A stretch of DNA of 12,967 nt from UBA4615 sp044368415 (GTDB lineage: Bacteria; Pseudomonadota; Gammaproteobacteria; Burkholderiales; Burkholderiaceae_E), in contig JBIPLJ010000088.1 of assembly GCA_044368415.1 (NCBI GenBank), positions 1 through 12,967 of the forward strand. The letters run 5' to 3'. Shown here piece by piece: positions 6,982 through 12,967 of the stretch (positions are counted from its first letter, which is position 1; each line of letters starts with the position of its first letter). The notes beneath the pieces are model-generated. The model searched no databases. It worked only from the letters and a program-made list of their open reading frames with translations, and was not told the DNA's origin. The translations under genes and the position numbers were made by a program.

Positions 6982-7206
6982 ATGCCCCCCCCCTCCCGCG
7001 CCCCGTTTGCCCCGCCCCCGGGGGACACCGCGCGCCCGGTCCGCTCGCCCTGTGTGTCGACCTGCCGCATCGATGCCGCCAGCGGCCTGTGCACCGGCTG
7101 CCCGCGCACGCTCGACGAGATCGCCGACTGGGGCGCGATGGCGGACAGCGACCGACTCGCCGTCTGGGCCCGCATCGTGCAGCGACGAGAGGCCGGCGCA
7201 TGCTGA
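6982..7206 (+). CDS. DUF1289 domain protein (small four-cysteine protein)
   Basis: A 74-residue protein with the DUF1289 signature: RSPCVSTCRIDAASGLCTGC followed by PRTLDEIADWGAM. Cysteines at 24, 28, 37 and 40 presumably bind a metal or an iron-sulphur cluster; this is inferred from spacing, as the function of the family is not established. Length and position of the domain near the C-terminus are normal for proteobacterial members. ATG 6982 follows GGGTCGGG, a weak ribosome site, and is chosen because it is the start nearest the domain; the frame is open far upstream without conserved content. A run of eight C at 6985-6992 directly after the start codon is a potential slippage tract. The stop at 7204-7206 overlaps a tiny ATG frame at 7200 that is not called. 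Confidence 0.85.
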   Translation: MPPPSRAPFAPPPGDTARPVRSPCVSTCRIDAASGLCTGCPRTLDEIADWGAMADSDRLAVWARIVQRREAGAC

Positions 7207-7236
7207 CTCGCGAGGCACGATGAAGACCGCCCGCGG

Positions 7237-7561
7237 GTGCTTCGACGTCGACTCGCCGCGCGGGGCCTGTCCCGGGTCACGGCCCGTCGGCGCACGAGGC
7301 GTGCCGCGTCGAACCCGCGCCTCGACGCCCTCGCCAGGACTTTCCGGACACGGGTAACCGGCCCGAGATACCGGCCGGTGACCCGTGCTCGCGCGGCGGT
7401 ACTGTTCGCGGGCCTGCTCGTCTGGTGCGCGCGCGGCGTGATCGCCGACCTGGGCACCCCGACCGACTGGTCGCGGATCGACGCCTGCGCGGTGGTCGCG
7501 CTCGCGCTGCTGTGGCCAATACCCTCGATCCTTTTCGGGCGCACCGTGCTGCTGTGGAAGC
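7237..7561 (+). pseudogene. Small membrane protein, 3' end cut by IS66 remnant
   Basis: The frame from GTG 7237 reads an arginine-rich head and then two hydrophobic stretches, AAVLFAGLLVWCARGVIADL and IDACAVVALALLWPIPSILF, ending GRTVLLWKR. At about 7562 the DNA becomes IS66 transposase sequence in another frame, and this frame then runs on meaninglessly to 7788. So I read it as a truncated integral inner-membrane protein with at least two membrane segments. A GTG at 7378 (PVTRARAAVLF) is an alternative start that would discard the doubtful arginine-rich part, whose composition resembles non-coding GC-rich DNA. Family not recognised. Confidence 0.4.
7351..7385. repeat. 13-bp inverted repeat (hairpin), one mismatch, 9-base loop
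   Basis: CGGGTAACCGGCC at 7351-7363 pairs with GGCCGGTGACCCG at 7373-7385 with a single mismatched pair, leaving a nine-base loop CGAGATACC. No T-run follows, so it is not a standard intrinsic terminator. The alternative GTG start at 7378 lies inside the right arm. Confidence 0.55.
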
Positions 7562-8626
7562 GAGTTGAAGCGCATCGGCGAGGACATGTGCGAGAAACTC
7601 GATTACGCGCCTGGCGTCTTTACGGTGGAATGTCACGTCCGTGGCAAATGGGCCTGTGCGAAATGCCAGACCCTGACCGAGGCGCCGGTGCGGGCGCACG
7701 TGATCGACACGGGGAGCCCGACCACGGGGCTGCTCGCGCAGGTGCTGGTGACGAAGTTCCTGGACCATCAGCAGCTGTACCGCGATGAAGACATCCTTGC
7801 CCGCGCTGGATTGGCGCTTCCACGCTCCACACTCGACGCTCGCCGCCCGGGTGGGCACCTGCGGGGTGAAGTTGCAGCCGCTGGCCGACGCGCTGCGCCA
7901 GGTGCTGATGAGCCGCCCGGTGCTGCACGCCGACGAGACACCGGTCGCGATGCTCGCACCCGGCAAAGGCAAGACCCACCAAGCGTACTTCTGGAGCCAC
8001 GGCACGACCGAGTTTGATCCGATCAAGGCGGTGCTGTACGACTTCACTGAAGGCCGCGTGGGCGAGCATGTACGCCGAGTCCTGAACGGCTGGACACGCA
8101 CGTTGGCCTGCGACGACGTCGCCGGCTACAAGGCGCTGTTCAAGGGCACGGTGACCGAGGCCGGCTGCATGGCGCATGCACGGCGAGAGCTCCACCATCT
8201 GTCGGGGAATCACCAGAGCACGCTCGCCAAGGAAGCGTTCCATCTGTTCGGAGCGCTATACGACATGGAGCGCAGCGCGGGCGAACTCGACGCCGACCAA
8301 AGCCACCGACTGCGGCCGCTGAGATCGACGCCGATCTCCGACACGATGCTTGAGTGGCTGACTCTGCACCGACGGCGGGCGACCGACGGCACGGCCATGG
8401 CAAAGGCAATCGACTACAGCCTGGGACGCTGGGTAGCACTCACGCGCTGCCTCGACGACGGAGCGCTGCCCATCGACAACCACTGGATCGAGAATCGTAT
8501 CAGGCCGATCGCCTCGATCCTTACCAATAGCTGCGCGATGTGCTCGAGCGGTTGCCGACGCATCCGAACAGCCGGATCGAAGAACTGCTGCCGCATCGCC
8601 GGACTTTGGCTACCGGGGACCACTGA
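7562..8626 (+). pseudogene. IS66-family transposase (TnpC) remnant
   Basis: The start is LKRIGEDMCEKLDYAPGVFT then RGKWACAKCQTLTEAP, the zinc-binding part of IS66 transposases; roughly the first 100 residues are missing. Near 7825-7840 the frame shifts by one base and continues VGTCGVKLQPLADALRQVLM. All three DDE residues are visible: Asp in VLHADETPV (about 7932), Asp in LACDDVAGYKALF (about 8110) and Glu in DNHWIENRIRPIA (about 8490). After RPIA about 40 residues are deleted. The tail DPYQ-stop-LRDVLERLP then SRIEELLPHRRTLATGDH ends at TGA 8624-8626, with an extra TAG at 8528-8530. So there are a truncated start, a frameshift, a deletion and a nonsense codon. Its left edge cuts the membrane protein. 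No TnpA/TnpB partner genes or clear terminal repeats remain. Confidence 0.8.
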
Positions 8627-8968
8627 TCACGTCCGCGGCATTGCGGCAGGGTGTGATCGCTACGCGATTACTTCGACTTGGCCGCAAGGGCTCGATGTTC
8701 GCCTCCCTGCGGCGTTCTGGCTTCACACCTGAGCGTTTGGTCTCGCGACCCAGGAAGCTCGTAAACCAGGCTCGGCGCAGCCCCTGCCCCGCCATGGCAC
8801 TTGCTGCCCCTGCCGGGCCTTGTGAGGCGGGTTTGAAACTTCCTATCCGCAGCTGCTGACCAACTCCATGAAGAACGTGATCGACAGCATCGGCAACGCC
8901 ATGTCGTGAGCCGCTCATGAGAGCTGATACAGTCCCTGAAGACCTTGCTCGCCCTGTATGCGATCACC
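8627..8968. other. Intergenic stretch after the IS66 remnant; upstream region of the lipoprotein gene
   Basis: The first part is presumably the residual right end of the IS66 element, though I could not place its terminal repeat. A short coherent frame at 8832-8909, FETSYPQLLTNSMKNVIDSI then GNAMS and TGA, looks like the tail of an unidentified protein but is closed upstream by a stop near 8820. No promoter for the lipoprotein gene could be assigned with confidence. Confidence 0.35.
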
Positions 8969-10240
8969 ATGGATACATGTTCGGAAGTGAGCTCGGCCTG
9001 GATAGGACTGCACGTTCGATCTTGGCTCCTTTCACTCTTCAGCCCCCGCTCGACGGGGCCTGCGGCTGCAAGACGCGCGGCCCTGAGTTTTGCACTGGCA
9101 GGCCTGCTAACAGCCTGCGGTGGGGGCGGCGGCAACGGTGATTCCGGAGGTGGCGGAAGCGGAAGCGGAAGCGGAAGCGGAAGCGGAAGCGGAAGCGGAA
9201 GCGGAAGCGGAAGCGGAGGCGGAGGCGGAAGCGGAAGCGGAGGCGGAGGCGGAGGCGGTGGCGGTGGCGGTGGCGGTGGCGGTGGCGGTGGCGGTGGCGG
9301 TGGCGGTGGCGGTGGCGGTGGCGGTGGCGGTGGCGGTGGCGGTGGCGACACTGCAAGCCCGTCCGGCACGCTATGGCACAACAGCCTGGCCACAGACGGT
9401 GCCTCCAGCAGCAAGTTGTCGGGCTTCAGCACGGCCGCCGTACGCGTGGTAGATGACAAGCCCACCGCCGTACCCGTCCGCGACGGCAGCCGGTATGCGA
9501 CCTGGGACTACGACTTCCGTCCCGGCCAGCTCAACACCACCATCGAGGTCAAGAACAGTCTGACCGGGGCCGTCGTGTACTCGGTCGTGCTGGACGGCTT
9601 CGCCAGAAACCTGCGCCCTTCACCGACGGCAGCCCAACTCCTGCTCATTACCTGGTCGACTTCGGCAACCACCAACGACCCCGAGGAAGTCATCGTCGAT
9701 CTCGCGCGGCGCACAGTGGTCGAAACCCTTGGTGGCGCGAATGCAGCGGCCAACTGGTTCAGTAATGGCAGCTATTTGCTGCTGCAGCCAGACGGCACGC
9801 TGCTCAGGGCAAATCCGGGTGCGCCACGCAGCACGGTCGGTCGCGTTAGCGTGGCGGGTCGGTCCCCCAGGGGCTTGTGGATCAGCCCCGACGACAGCGA
9901 GTTGCTGATGCTGTGGCGCACCGAGCAGGAGCAGGAGATTCTCAAGGACTTGTGGGTCAGTGACGTCAACGGCAATTCCTTGAACAGGCTAACGGTCACG
10001 AACCAATCCGACAACCCGGTCTGGTCCCACGACGGCCGGTTCATCGCCTACAGAAACTTCGCAGAACAAATCTGCACAGGATTCAGTTGCCCGACTGCCA
10101 GCTGCGAGATCCAGTACGCTAGTTCTGCCAGCCGCGGCTTAGCCATTGCAGACACTCGGGCCACCGATTTCCGCGTCGTGAACAGCAGCGGCAGCACCAC
10201 CGTCACGCTGGGTTGCGAACTTAACGGCTGGACACCTTGA
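8969..10240 (+). CDS. Lipoprotein with long Gly/Ser tether and TolB-like beta-propeller domain
   Basis: From ATG 8969 the product is 423 residues. A signal peptide ends in the lipobox LTAC, with predicted lipidated Cys50 (RRAALSFALAGLLTAC). Then come a short Gly-rich piece and residues 63-126, made only of Gly and Ser and encoded by 32 hexamer repeats. The globular domain (about 130-423) has repeated propeller-blade signatures: QLLLITWSTSATT, WFSNGSYLLLQPDGTLL, PRGLWISPDDSELLMLW, DLWVSDVNGNSLNRLTV and NPVWSHDGRFIAYR, as in PD40/TolB-type propellers. Cysteines cluster near the C-terminus (CTGFSCPTASC). It is likely tethered to the outer membrane; no enzymatic motif is seen, so its role may be binding or sensing. 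Start is uncertain: TTG 8945 or GTG 8987 are alternatives and none has a strong ribosome site. The DUF6683-like gene starts 23 bases downstream. Confidence 0.75.
   Translation: MDTCSEVSSAWIGLHVRSWLLSLFSPRSTGPAAARRAALSFALAGLLTACGGGGGNGDSGGGGSGSGSGSGSGSGSGSGSGSGGGGGSGSGGGGGGGGGGGGGGGGGGGGGGGGGGGGGGGGGGGGDTASPSGTLWHNSLATDGASSSKLSGFSTAAVRVVDDKPTAVPVRDGSRYATWDYDFRPGQLNTTIEVKNSLTGAVVYSVVLDGFARNLRPSPTAAQLLLITWSTSATTNDPEEVIVDLARRTVVETLGGANAAANWFSNGSYLLLQPDGTLLRANPGAPRSTVGRVSVAGRSPRGLWISPDDSELLMLWRTEQEQEILKDLWVSDVNGNSLNRLTVTNQSDNPVWSHDGRFIAYRNFAEQICTGFSCPTASCEIQYASSASRGLAIADTRATDFRVVNSSGSTTVTLGCELNGWTP
9155..9346 (+). repeat. In-frame hexanucleotide repeat array, 32 units
   Basis: The units in order are GGAAGC x10, GGAGGC x2, GGAAGC x2, GGAGGC x3, GGTGGC x15 (192 bp). 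They are in frame with the lipoprotein and encode Gly-Ser or Gly-Gly pairs, 52 Gly and 12 Ser. Because the unit is six bases, copy-number change alters linker length without shifting frame. The GG-runs could also form two-layer G-quadruplexes on the coding strand. Confidence 0.95.
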
Positions 10241-10263
10241 CGAGCTGGGTTGGAGTCTTGGAC

Positions 10264-10953
10264 ATGAAGTTTCGTTTAGCTCTTGGCCTTGGTTTGATGT
10301 CGACGACCATCAGCTTGGCACAAGCCTACGGTGTCGCCATGGACCCCGGCAACCTGGGCCGGCTGGACTTCACCACCACGATGAACAGCATCCAGTGGGC
10401 CAACCTGGAACAAAACCGGGAAAGGCTCAGCGGCAAGCCTGCCGAAGACGCGTCCACACGGTTCACGGCCAGCCGCGAAGGCACAGGGCAGGCCAGGGTC
10501 TTGGCGGGTAGCTATCCGGCGGCTGGGCGTGCCGACGCCGAGAAGGCGTTCAATGCCATGCTGCAGGGCTACGCCAAGGTCGAACAGCATTTCGGTGTGC
10601 CGCGCCACGACCTGGCTGGCGCCGTGGCGGCCTTTTTCGCGGGCAGCTACATGGCGTTCAACAACGCCGACTTCCCTGACGCGCACTTCAAGCCCCTGGT
10701 GGCGCAGATGCGCCAGACCTTGGCTTCCAACCCGGGTTTTGCACAAGCCAGCGACCGCGACCGTCAAGAGATGTACGAGCAGATGGCCATCATCGGCATG
10801 TTTCTGGCGGCCACGCAAATGGCCCTGAAGCAGCAGCCCGACCCAGCTGTAGCGCAGCGCCTGAAGCAGGTGGGCCAGGGCTATCTCGAACGATTCCTGA
10901 AGACGGATGCCGTCCGGGTTCAGATCGGAGCCCAAGGCTTGACGCTGCAGTAG
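10264..10953 (+). CDS. Secreted/periplasmic protein, DUF6683-like
   Basis: A 229-residue protein beginning MKFRLALGLGLMSTTISLAQ then AYG, a Sec signal peptide cleaved near residue 21-22. The conserved block is GSYPAAGRADAEKAFNAMLQ, GYAKVEQHFGVPRHDLAGAV, AAFFAGSYMAFNNADFPDAH and FKPLVAQMRQTLASNP, followed by YEQMAIIGMFLAATQMALKQ and a tail GYLERFLKTDAVRVQIGAQG. I recall this pattern as the DUF6683 family; function is unknown. It is predicted to be mostly helical, with no further membrane segment. ATG 10264 has GGAG about nine bases upstream (GTTGGAGTCTTGGACATG) and lies 23 bases after the lipoprotein stop, so the two are probably co-transcribed. A TTG at 10237 extends the frame but spoils the signal peptide. 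Confidence 0.75.
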   Translation: MKFRLALGLGLMSTTISLAQAYGVAMDPGNLGRLDFTTTMNSIQWANLEQNRERLSGKPAEDASTRFTASREGTGQARVLAGSYPAAGRADAEKAFNAMLQGYAKVEQHFGVPRHDLAGAVAAFFAGSYMAFNNADFPDAHFKPLVAQMRQTLASNPGFAQASDRDRQEMYEQMAIIGMFLAATQMALKQQPDPAVAQRLKQVGQGYLERFLKTDAVRVQIGAQGLTLQ

Positions 10954-11310
10954 GCGGCGCGGGTTGCAGACCAGCAGTCAAGCGCCAAAGCCGTGCCGTG
11001 GCAGTTGTCCCGAGCCGGCCCGTTCATGATCATGGCCATCACCCCGATCAGGAACAGCGGCAGTCAGGATGTCCGGCTTCGAGGCGGATGGGCCGAACGG
11101 TGCATCGCTTCGGCAAGGGCGAGCAGTTGCCAGCCGTTTACACGGCAAGACCGATAAGGCTGATCCCGCCGCCACTTCAGCGACGAAGCGCTGCCCCGCT
11201 TCGGTCAGTCGGACGCCGCAAAGCCGACGCTCGAGAGAGACGCCCGACACACGGTCGACCGGACGCATACTCGGCCCCATCAACGTTTCATTTCGAGGGC
11301 GTTCACCAAG
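10954..11310. other. Intergenic stretch with a possible LysR fragment, otherwise empty
   Basis: Nothing but a short LysR-like minus-strand match (11164-11250) is recognisable. Frames spanning 10978-11283 are open on both strands but do not read like proteins outside that match. No T-tailed hairpin terminator was seen after the plus-strand gene. Confidence 0.4.
11164..11250 (-). pseudogene. Possible LysR-type regulator helix-turn-helix remnant
   Basis: The minus frame reads SGVSLERRLCGVRLTEAGQR then FVAEVAAG. LysR regulators have a LExRLGVRL...LTEAGxxF segment at the end of the DNA-binding wing; here it is compacted, as if about ten residues were deleted between GVR and LTEAG. Without the N-terminal helices or effector domain it would be a remnant. 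The match is short. Confidence 0.3.
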
Positions 11311-11709
11311 TCAATGCATGGCGAGGAGCAGCGCCTCAGTGTCCTCATAGAAATGATAAAGCGTGATGCGGTCGTCTTTCACGCGGCAGATCAACGCCCA
11401 GTCGCTTCCGAAATCCTTGCCGGTCTTACGGACCTTGTGACGGAGCGTTCCATAGAACGCCGCATGTTCCGCGTCACCGAAGGAGGCCGTCACCCGAAAA
11501 TCACCCGGCTCCAGCAAATCGGCGAAGACGTGAAAGAACTGCTGTGCGCCCTCGACGCCGACAAAGGTGCCGTGCAGAGGATTGGTTGGATTGGATGCCG
11601 GATTGGTGGAGATGAAGCGCGCGTCAGTGTCTATCAGGATGAGAGCCTGATCCATCGCCCCGGCGAAGATGTGATTCAGGAAAGTCTGAACAGTGGAAGT
11701 CGCGGTCAT
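11311..11709 (-). CDS. NTF2-like / SnoaL-like protein
   Basis: A 132-residue protein, the normal size for a single NTF2-fold domain: helix TSTVQTFLNHIFAGAMDQAL, acidic turn IDTDARFIS, then GTFVGVEGAQQFFHVFADLL and the beta-sheet half with HAAFYGTLRHKVRKTGKDFG, WALICRVKDDRITLYHFYED and TEALLLAMH. This fold covers many small enzymes and ligand-binding proteins; the conserved Tyr/His/Phe-Tyr pattern near the end is family-typical but no reaction can be assigned. ATG 11709 is chosen over TTG 11748 because the fold starts there and GGAAC lies just upstream. It sits 35 bases after the natural end of the dehydrogenase pseudogene on the same strand, so the two formed one operon; an intact reading frame suggests it may still be made. 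Confidence 0.8.
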   Translation of the reverse strand: MTATSTVQTFLNHIFAGAMDQALILIDTDARFISTNPASNPTNPLHGTFVGVEGAQQFFHVFADLLEPGDFRVTASFGDAEHAAFYGTLRHKVRKTGKDFGSDWALICRVKDDRITLYHFYEDTEALLLAMH

Positions 11710-11744
11710 ATCAGTTCCATTCGTGTTGATGTTGAAGGCGTGAA

Positions 11745-12702
11745 TCAAAATCCGGCAAGCACGAGCTTGCCGATAGCGTGCCCCTCTTCGAGGCGGGCAT
11801 GGGCGGCGCGGAGATTGGCGGCGTTGATCGGACCGAGGTTCTCGGCCTCGGTCGAGACGAGCCGGCCGTCGTCGACCAGCGACGCGATGCGGTTAAGAAC
11901 TCTGCCCTAGGCTTCAATGTCCGGCGTCCGGAACATTGACCGGGTGAACATGAACTCCCAGACAAAGCCGGCGCTCTTGCGCATCAGGAGATTCATGTCG
12001 GGAGGCCGATCGAAGGGAACGACGGAGCAGATTGTCCCTTGTGGGGCCAGCATCTGCGCGAGCGCGGGATAATGCCGGTCAGGATCGTTCAACAACAGGA
12101 TCAGATCGGGCGCGCGGAACCCAAGCGCTGCAATCTGTGCGCCCACCTCAGCGAAATGGTCGATAACGCCATGCGCGCCGAGCCGTTCGCACCAGGCGCG
12201 GGACTGCGGGCGCGAGGCGGTGGCAATCACTGTCAAACCGGGGACGAGGCGCGCGAGTTGGATGGCGATCGATCCCACGCCACCGGCACCACCGACGATC
12301 AGGAGCGTGCGATCGGTCGTGTCCCCATTTATCGACAGGCCCAACCGTTCGAACAAAGCTTCCCAGGCCGTCATCGCCGTCAGAGGGAAGGCCGCGGCAG
12401 ACGACGCGGAAAGCGATTTCGGCCGATGGCCGACAATCCGTGCATCGACCGAGTGAAACTCGCTGTTTCCGCCCGGGCGTGTGAGGTCGCCAGCATAAAA
12501 AACCGGATCACCGGTCGAAAACCCACTGATGGCGGCCCCGAAGCCGACGACCTCACCAGCAACGTCCCAACCGAGCACGGCGAAGAGACCATCGCCCTCC
12601 TTGCGTTGGCGCACACGATAGTCGGCAGGATTGACGGAAATGGCCTCGACCCGCTTCAGGATCATGGACCGGCAAGGCACGGATTTTTCCGACAGCTTTC
12701 AT
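11745..12702 (-). pseudogene. Medium-chain dehydrogenase (quinone oxidoreductase-like alcohol dehydrogenase family), amber stop and damaged N-terminus
   Basis: ATG 12702 gives MKAVGKIRALPVHD, the usual start of this zinc-independent MDR subfamily, but the following strand is missing. The sequence resumes in another frame at LKRVEAISVNPADYRVRQR, so about 15-20 codons plus a base or so were lost near 12665. The middle is intact: GWDVAGEVVGFGAAISGF, AAAFPLTAMTAWEALFERLG, and the nucleotide-binding LLIVGGAGGVGSIAIQLAR (about 12300). At 11907-11909 a TAG interrupts the frame after FRTPDIEA. Beyond it GRVLNRIASLVDDGRLVSTE, AENLGPINAANLRAAHARLE and EGHAIGKLVLAGF continue to TGA at 11745-11747, exactly the expected C-terminus. 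Family members commonly have Gln at that site, so CAG to TAG is likely. Intact relatives are about 335-340 residues. The enzyme would reduce quinones or enones with NAD(P)H. Confidence 0.8.
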
Positions 12703-12715
12703 GGGGTTGTCCCAA

Positions 12716-12758
12716 GCGTGCGCAAAGTGTTGTTGGCATGATTTTAATTTGCGCACGC
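12716..12758. promoter_or_regulatory. Perfect 11-bp inverted repeat, candidate operator
   Basis: GCGTGCGCAAA at 12716-12726 is repeated inverted as TTTGCGCACGC at 12748-12758, separated by 21 AT-rich bases. It lies 14 bases upstream of the dehydrogenase ATG and before the divergent LysR-like stub, the normal place for a regulator site. Arm length and spacing suit a dimeric regulator; a LysR regulator is inferred from the stub only. Confidence 0.5.
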
Positions 12759-12789
12759 ATCATCGGAATATGGAATTATTTGGTACGGT

Positions 12790-12843
12790 ATGTTCAAAAA
12801 TAATCAGATGGATCCGGCGATGATCTGGGACGATATTCGCTAG
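12790..12843 (+). pseudogene. Possible N-terminal stub of a divergent LysR-type regulator
   Basis: ATG 12790 opens MFKNNQMDPAMIWDDIR then TAG at 12841-12843. LysR regulators often start with a short head ending in W-D-D-I/L-R before their first helix (FLAVVRAGS-type). Here the frame stops exactly at that point and the following DNA does not continue the family in any frame, so the gene seems cut, perhaps by an insertion. Seventeen residues are little to go on. ATG 12808 is an alternative start. Confidence 0.3.
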
Positions 12844-12906
12844 TCCGCCCTGAACAACCCGAAGACCGAGCATTGATGCGGGTTTCGAAGCGATAGGCGT
12901 GCGCTG

Positions 12907-12950
12907 GATCTGCAGGAATGAGAAAATGTAGGCTGGTTTTCCTGCAGATC
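12907..12950. repeat. Perfect 12-bp inverted repeat near the window end
   Basis: GATCTGCAGGAA at 12907-12918 pairs with TTCCTGCAGATC at 12939-12950 around a 20-base loop. Just after the LysR-like stub ends, it could be an insertion-element end, a regulatory site, or a hairpin. The right-hand neighbour is outside the window. Confidence 0.5.
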
Positions 12951-12967
12951 TGGCGAGGTTGGCGATG

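Noticed and set aside
4981..8852. Shared string TTCCTATCCGCA-like at 4981 and 8840
   Set aside because: Only about 11-12 bases match, with weak flanking similarity; too short to claim a common element end.
9155..9346. CRISPR-like array
   Set aside because: Units are contiguous six-base repeats with no spacers.
9039..9465. Frames through the hexamer array giving His-Arg, Glu-Ala/Val-Ala or poly-proline proteins
   Set aside because: They are translations of the repeat in other frames or strands; only the lipoprotein frame has a lipobox and a globular domain.
10978..11283. Complete 101-residue minus-strand protein
   Set aside because: Only about 28 residues resemble LysR; the rest has no protein character.
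8528..11909. Amber codons in the IS66 remnant and dehydrogenase as a sign of stop-codon recoding
   Set aside because: Both genes carry other lesions, a third gene is broken by TAA, and no suppressor tRNA or recoding signal is seen; ordinary decay explains them.

Overview
The window is GC-rich, and its gene families (threonine ammonia-lyase with ACT domain, a short DUF1289 protein, DUF6683-like secreted protein, SBP_bac_3 lipoprotein, IS66 and IS91 remnants) fit a betaproteobacterium, most likely Burkholderiales. That placement is inferred from family content and base composition, not from a search. No rRNA, tRNA or CRISPR array was seen.

Layout. 1-960 (minus): a GlcD/D-lactate dehydrogenase type FAD oxidase, cut by the window edge. 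1117-2781: two decayed paralogous serine-hydrolase genes (plus) flanking an 0.8 kb lower-GC segment that carries a SAM methyltransferase (minus). 2834-4042 (minus): intact threonine ammonia-lyase. 4101-5886: a graveyard holding an alpha/beta-hydrolase-like tail, an IS91-type transposase remnant, an attC-like imperfect cruciform, a secreted-protein pseudogene broken by a frameshift and a nonsense codon, and a short HMG-CoA-lyase-like tail. 5918-6856 (minus) and 6982-7206 (plus): a divergent pair of intact genes, a solute-binding lipoprotein and a DUF1289 protein. 7237-8626: a small membrane protein cut off by an IS66 transposase remnant. 8969-10953 (plus): a two-gene unit, a lipoprotein with a 64-residue Gly/Ser tether encoded by 32 hexanucleotide repeats in front of a predicted beta-propeller, then a secreted DUF6683-like protein. 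11311-12702 (minus): an intact NTF2-like gene downstream of a medium-chain dehydrogenase gene that has an in-frame amber codon and a damaged N-terminus. 12703-12967: a regulatory region with an 11-bp perfect inverted repeat, then what may be the stub of a divergent LysR regulator.

How it works together. The window reads as a chromosomal accessory region where metabolic housekeeping genes (FAD oxidase, threonine ammonia-lyase, solute-binding lipoprotein) are separated by pseudogenes and transposon scars. At least eight separate loci are broken. The most likely functional novelty is the repeat-tethered lipoprotein plus DUF6683-like pair. The attC-like structure beside a lower-GC secreted-protein gene and the methyltransferase island suggest repeated small insertions. 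All assignments come from reading motifs by eye; no alignment or structure prediction was run.
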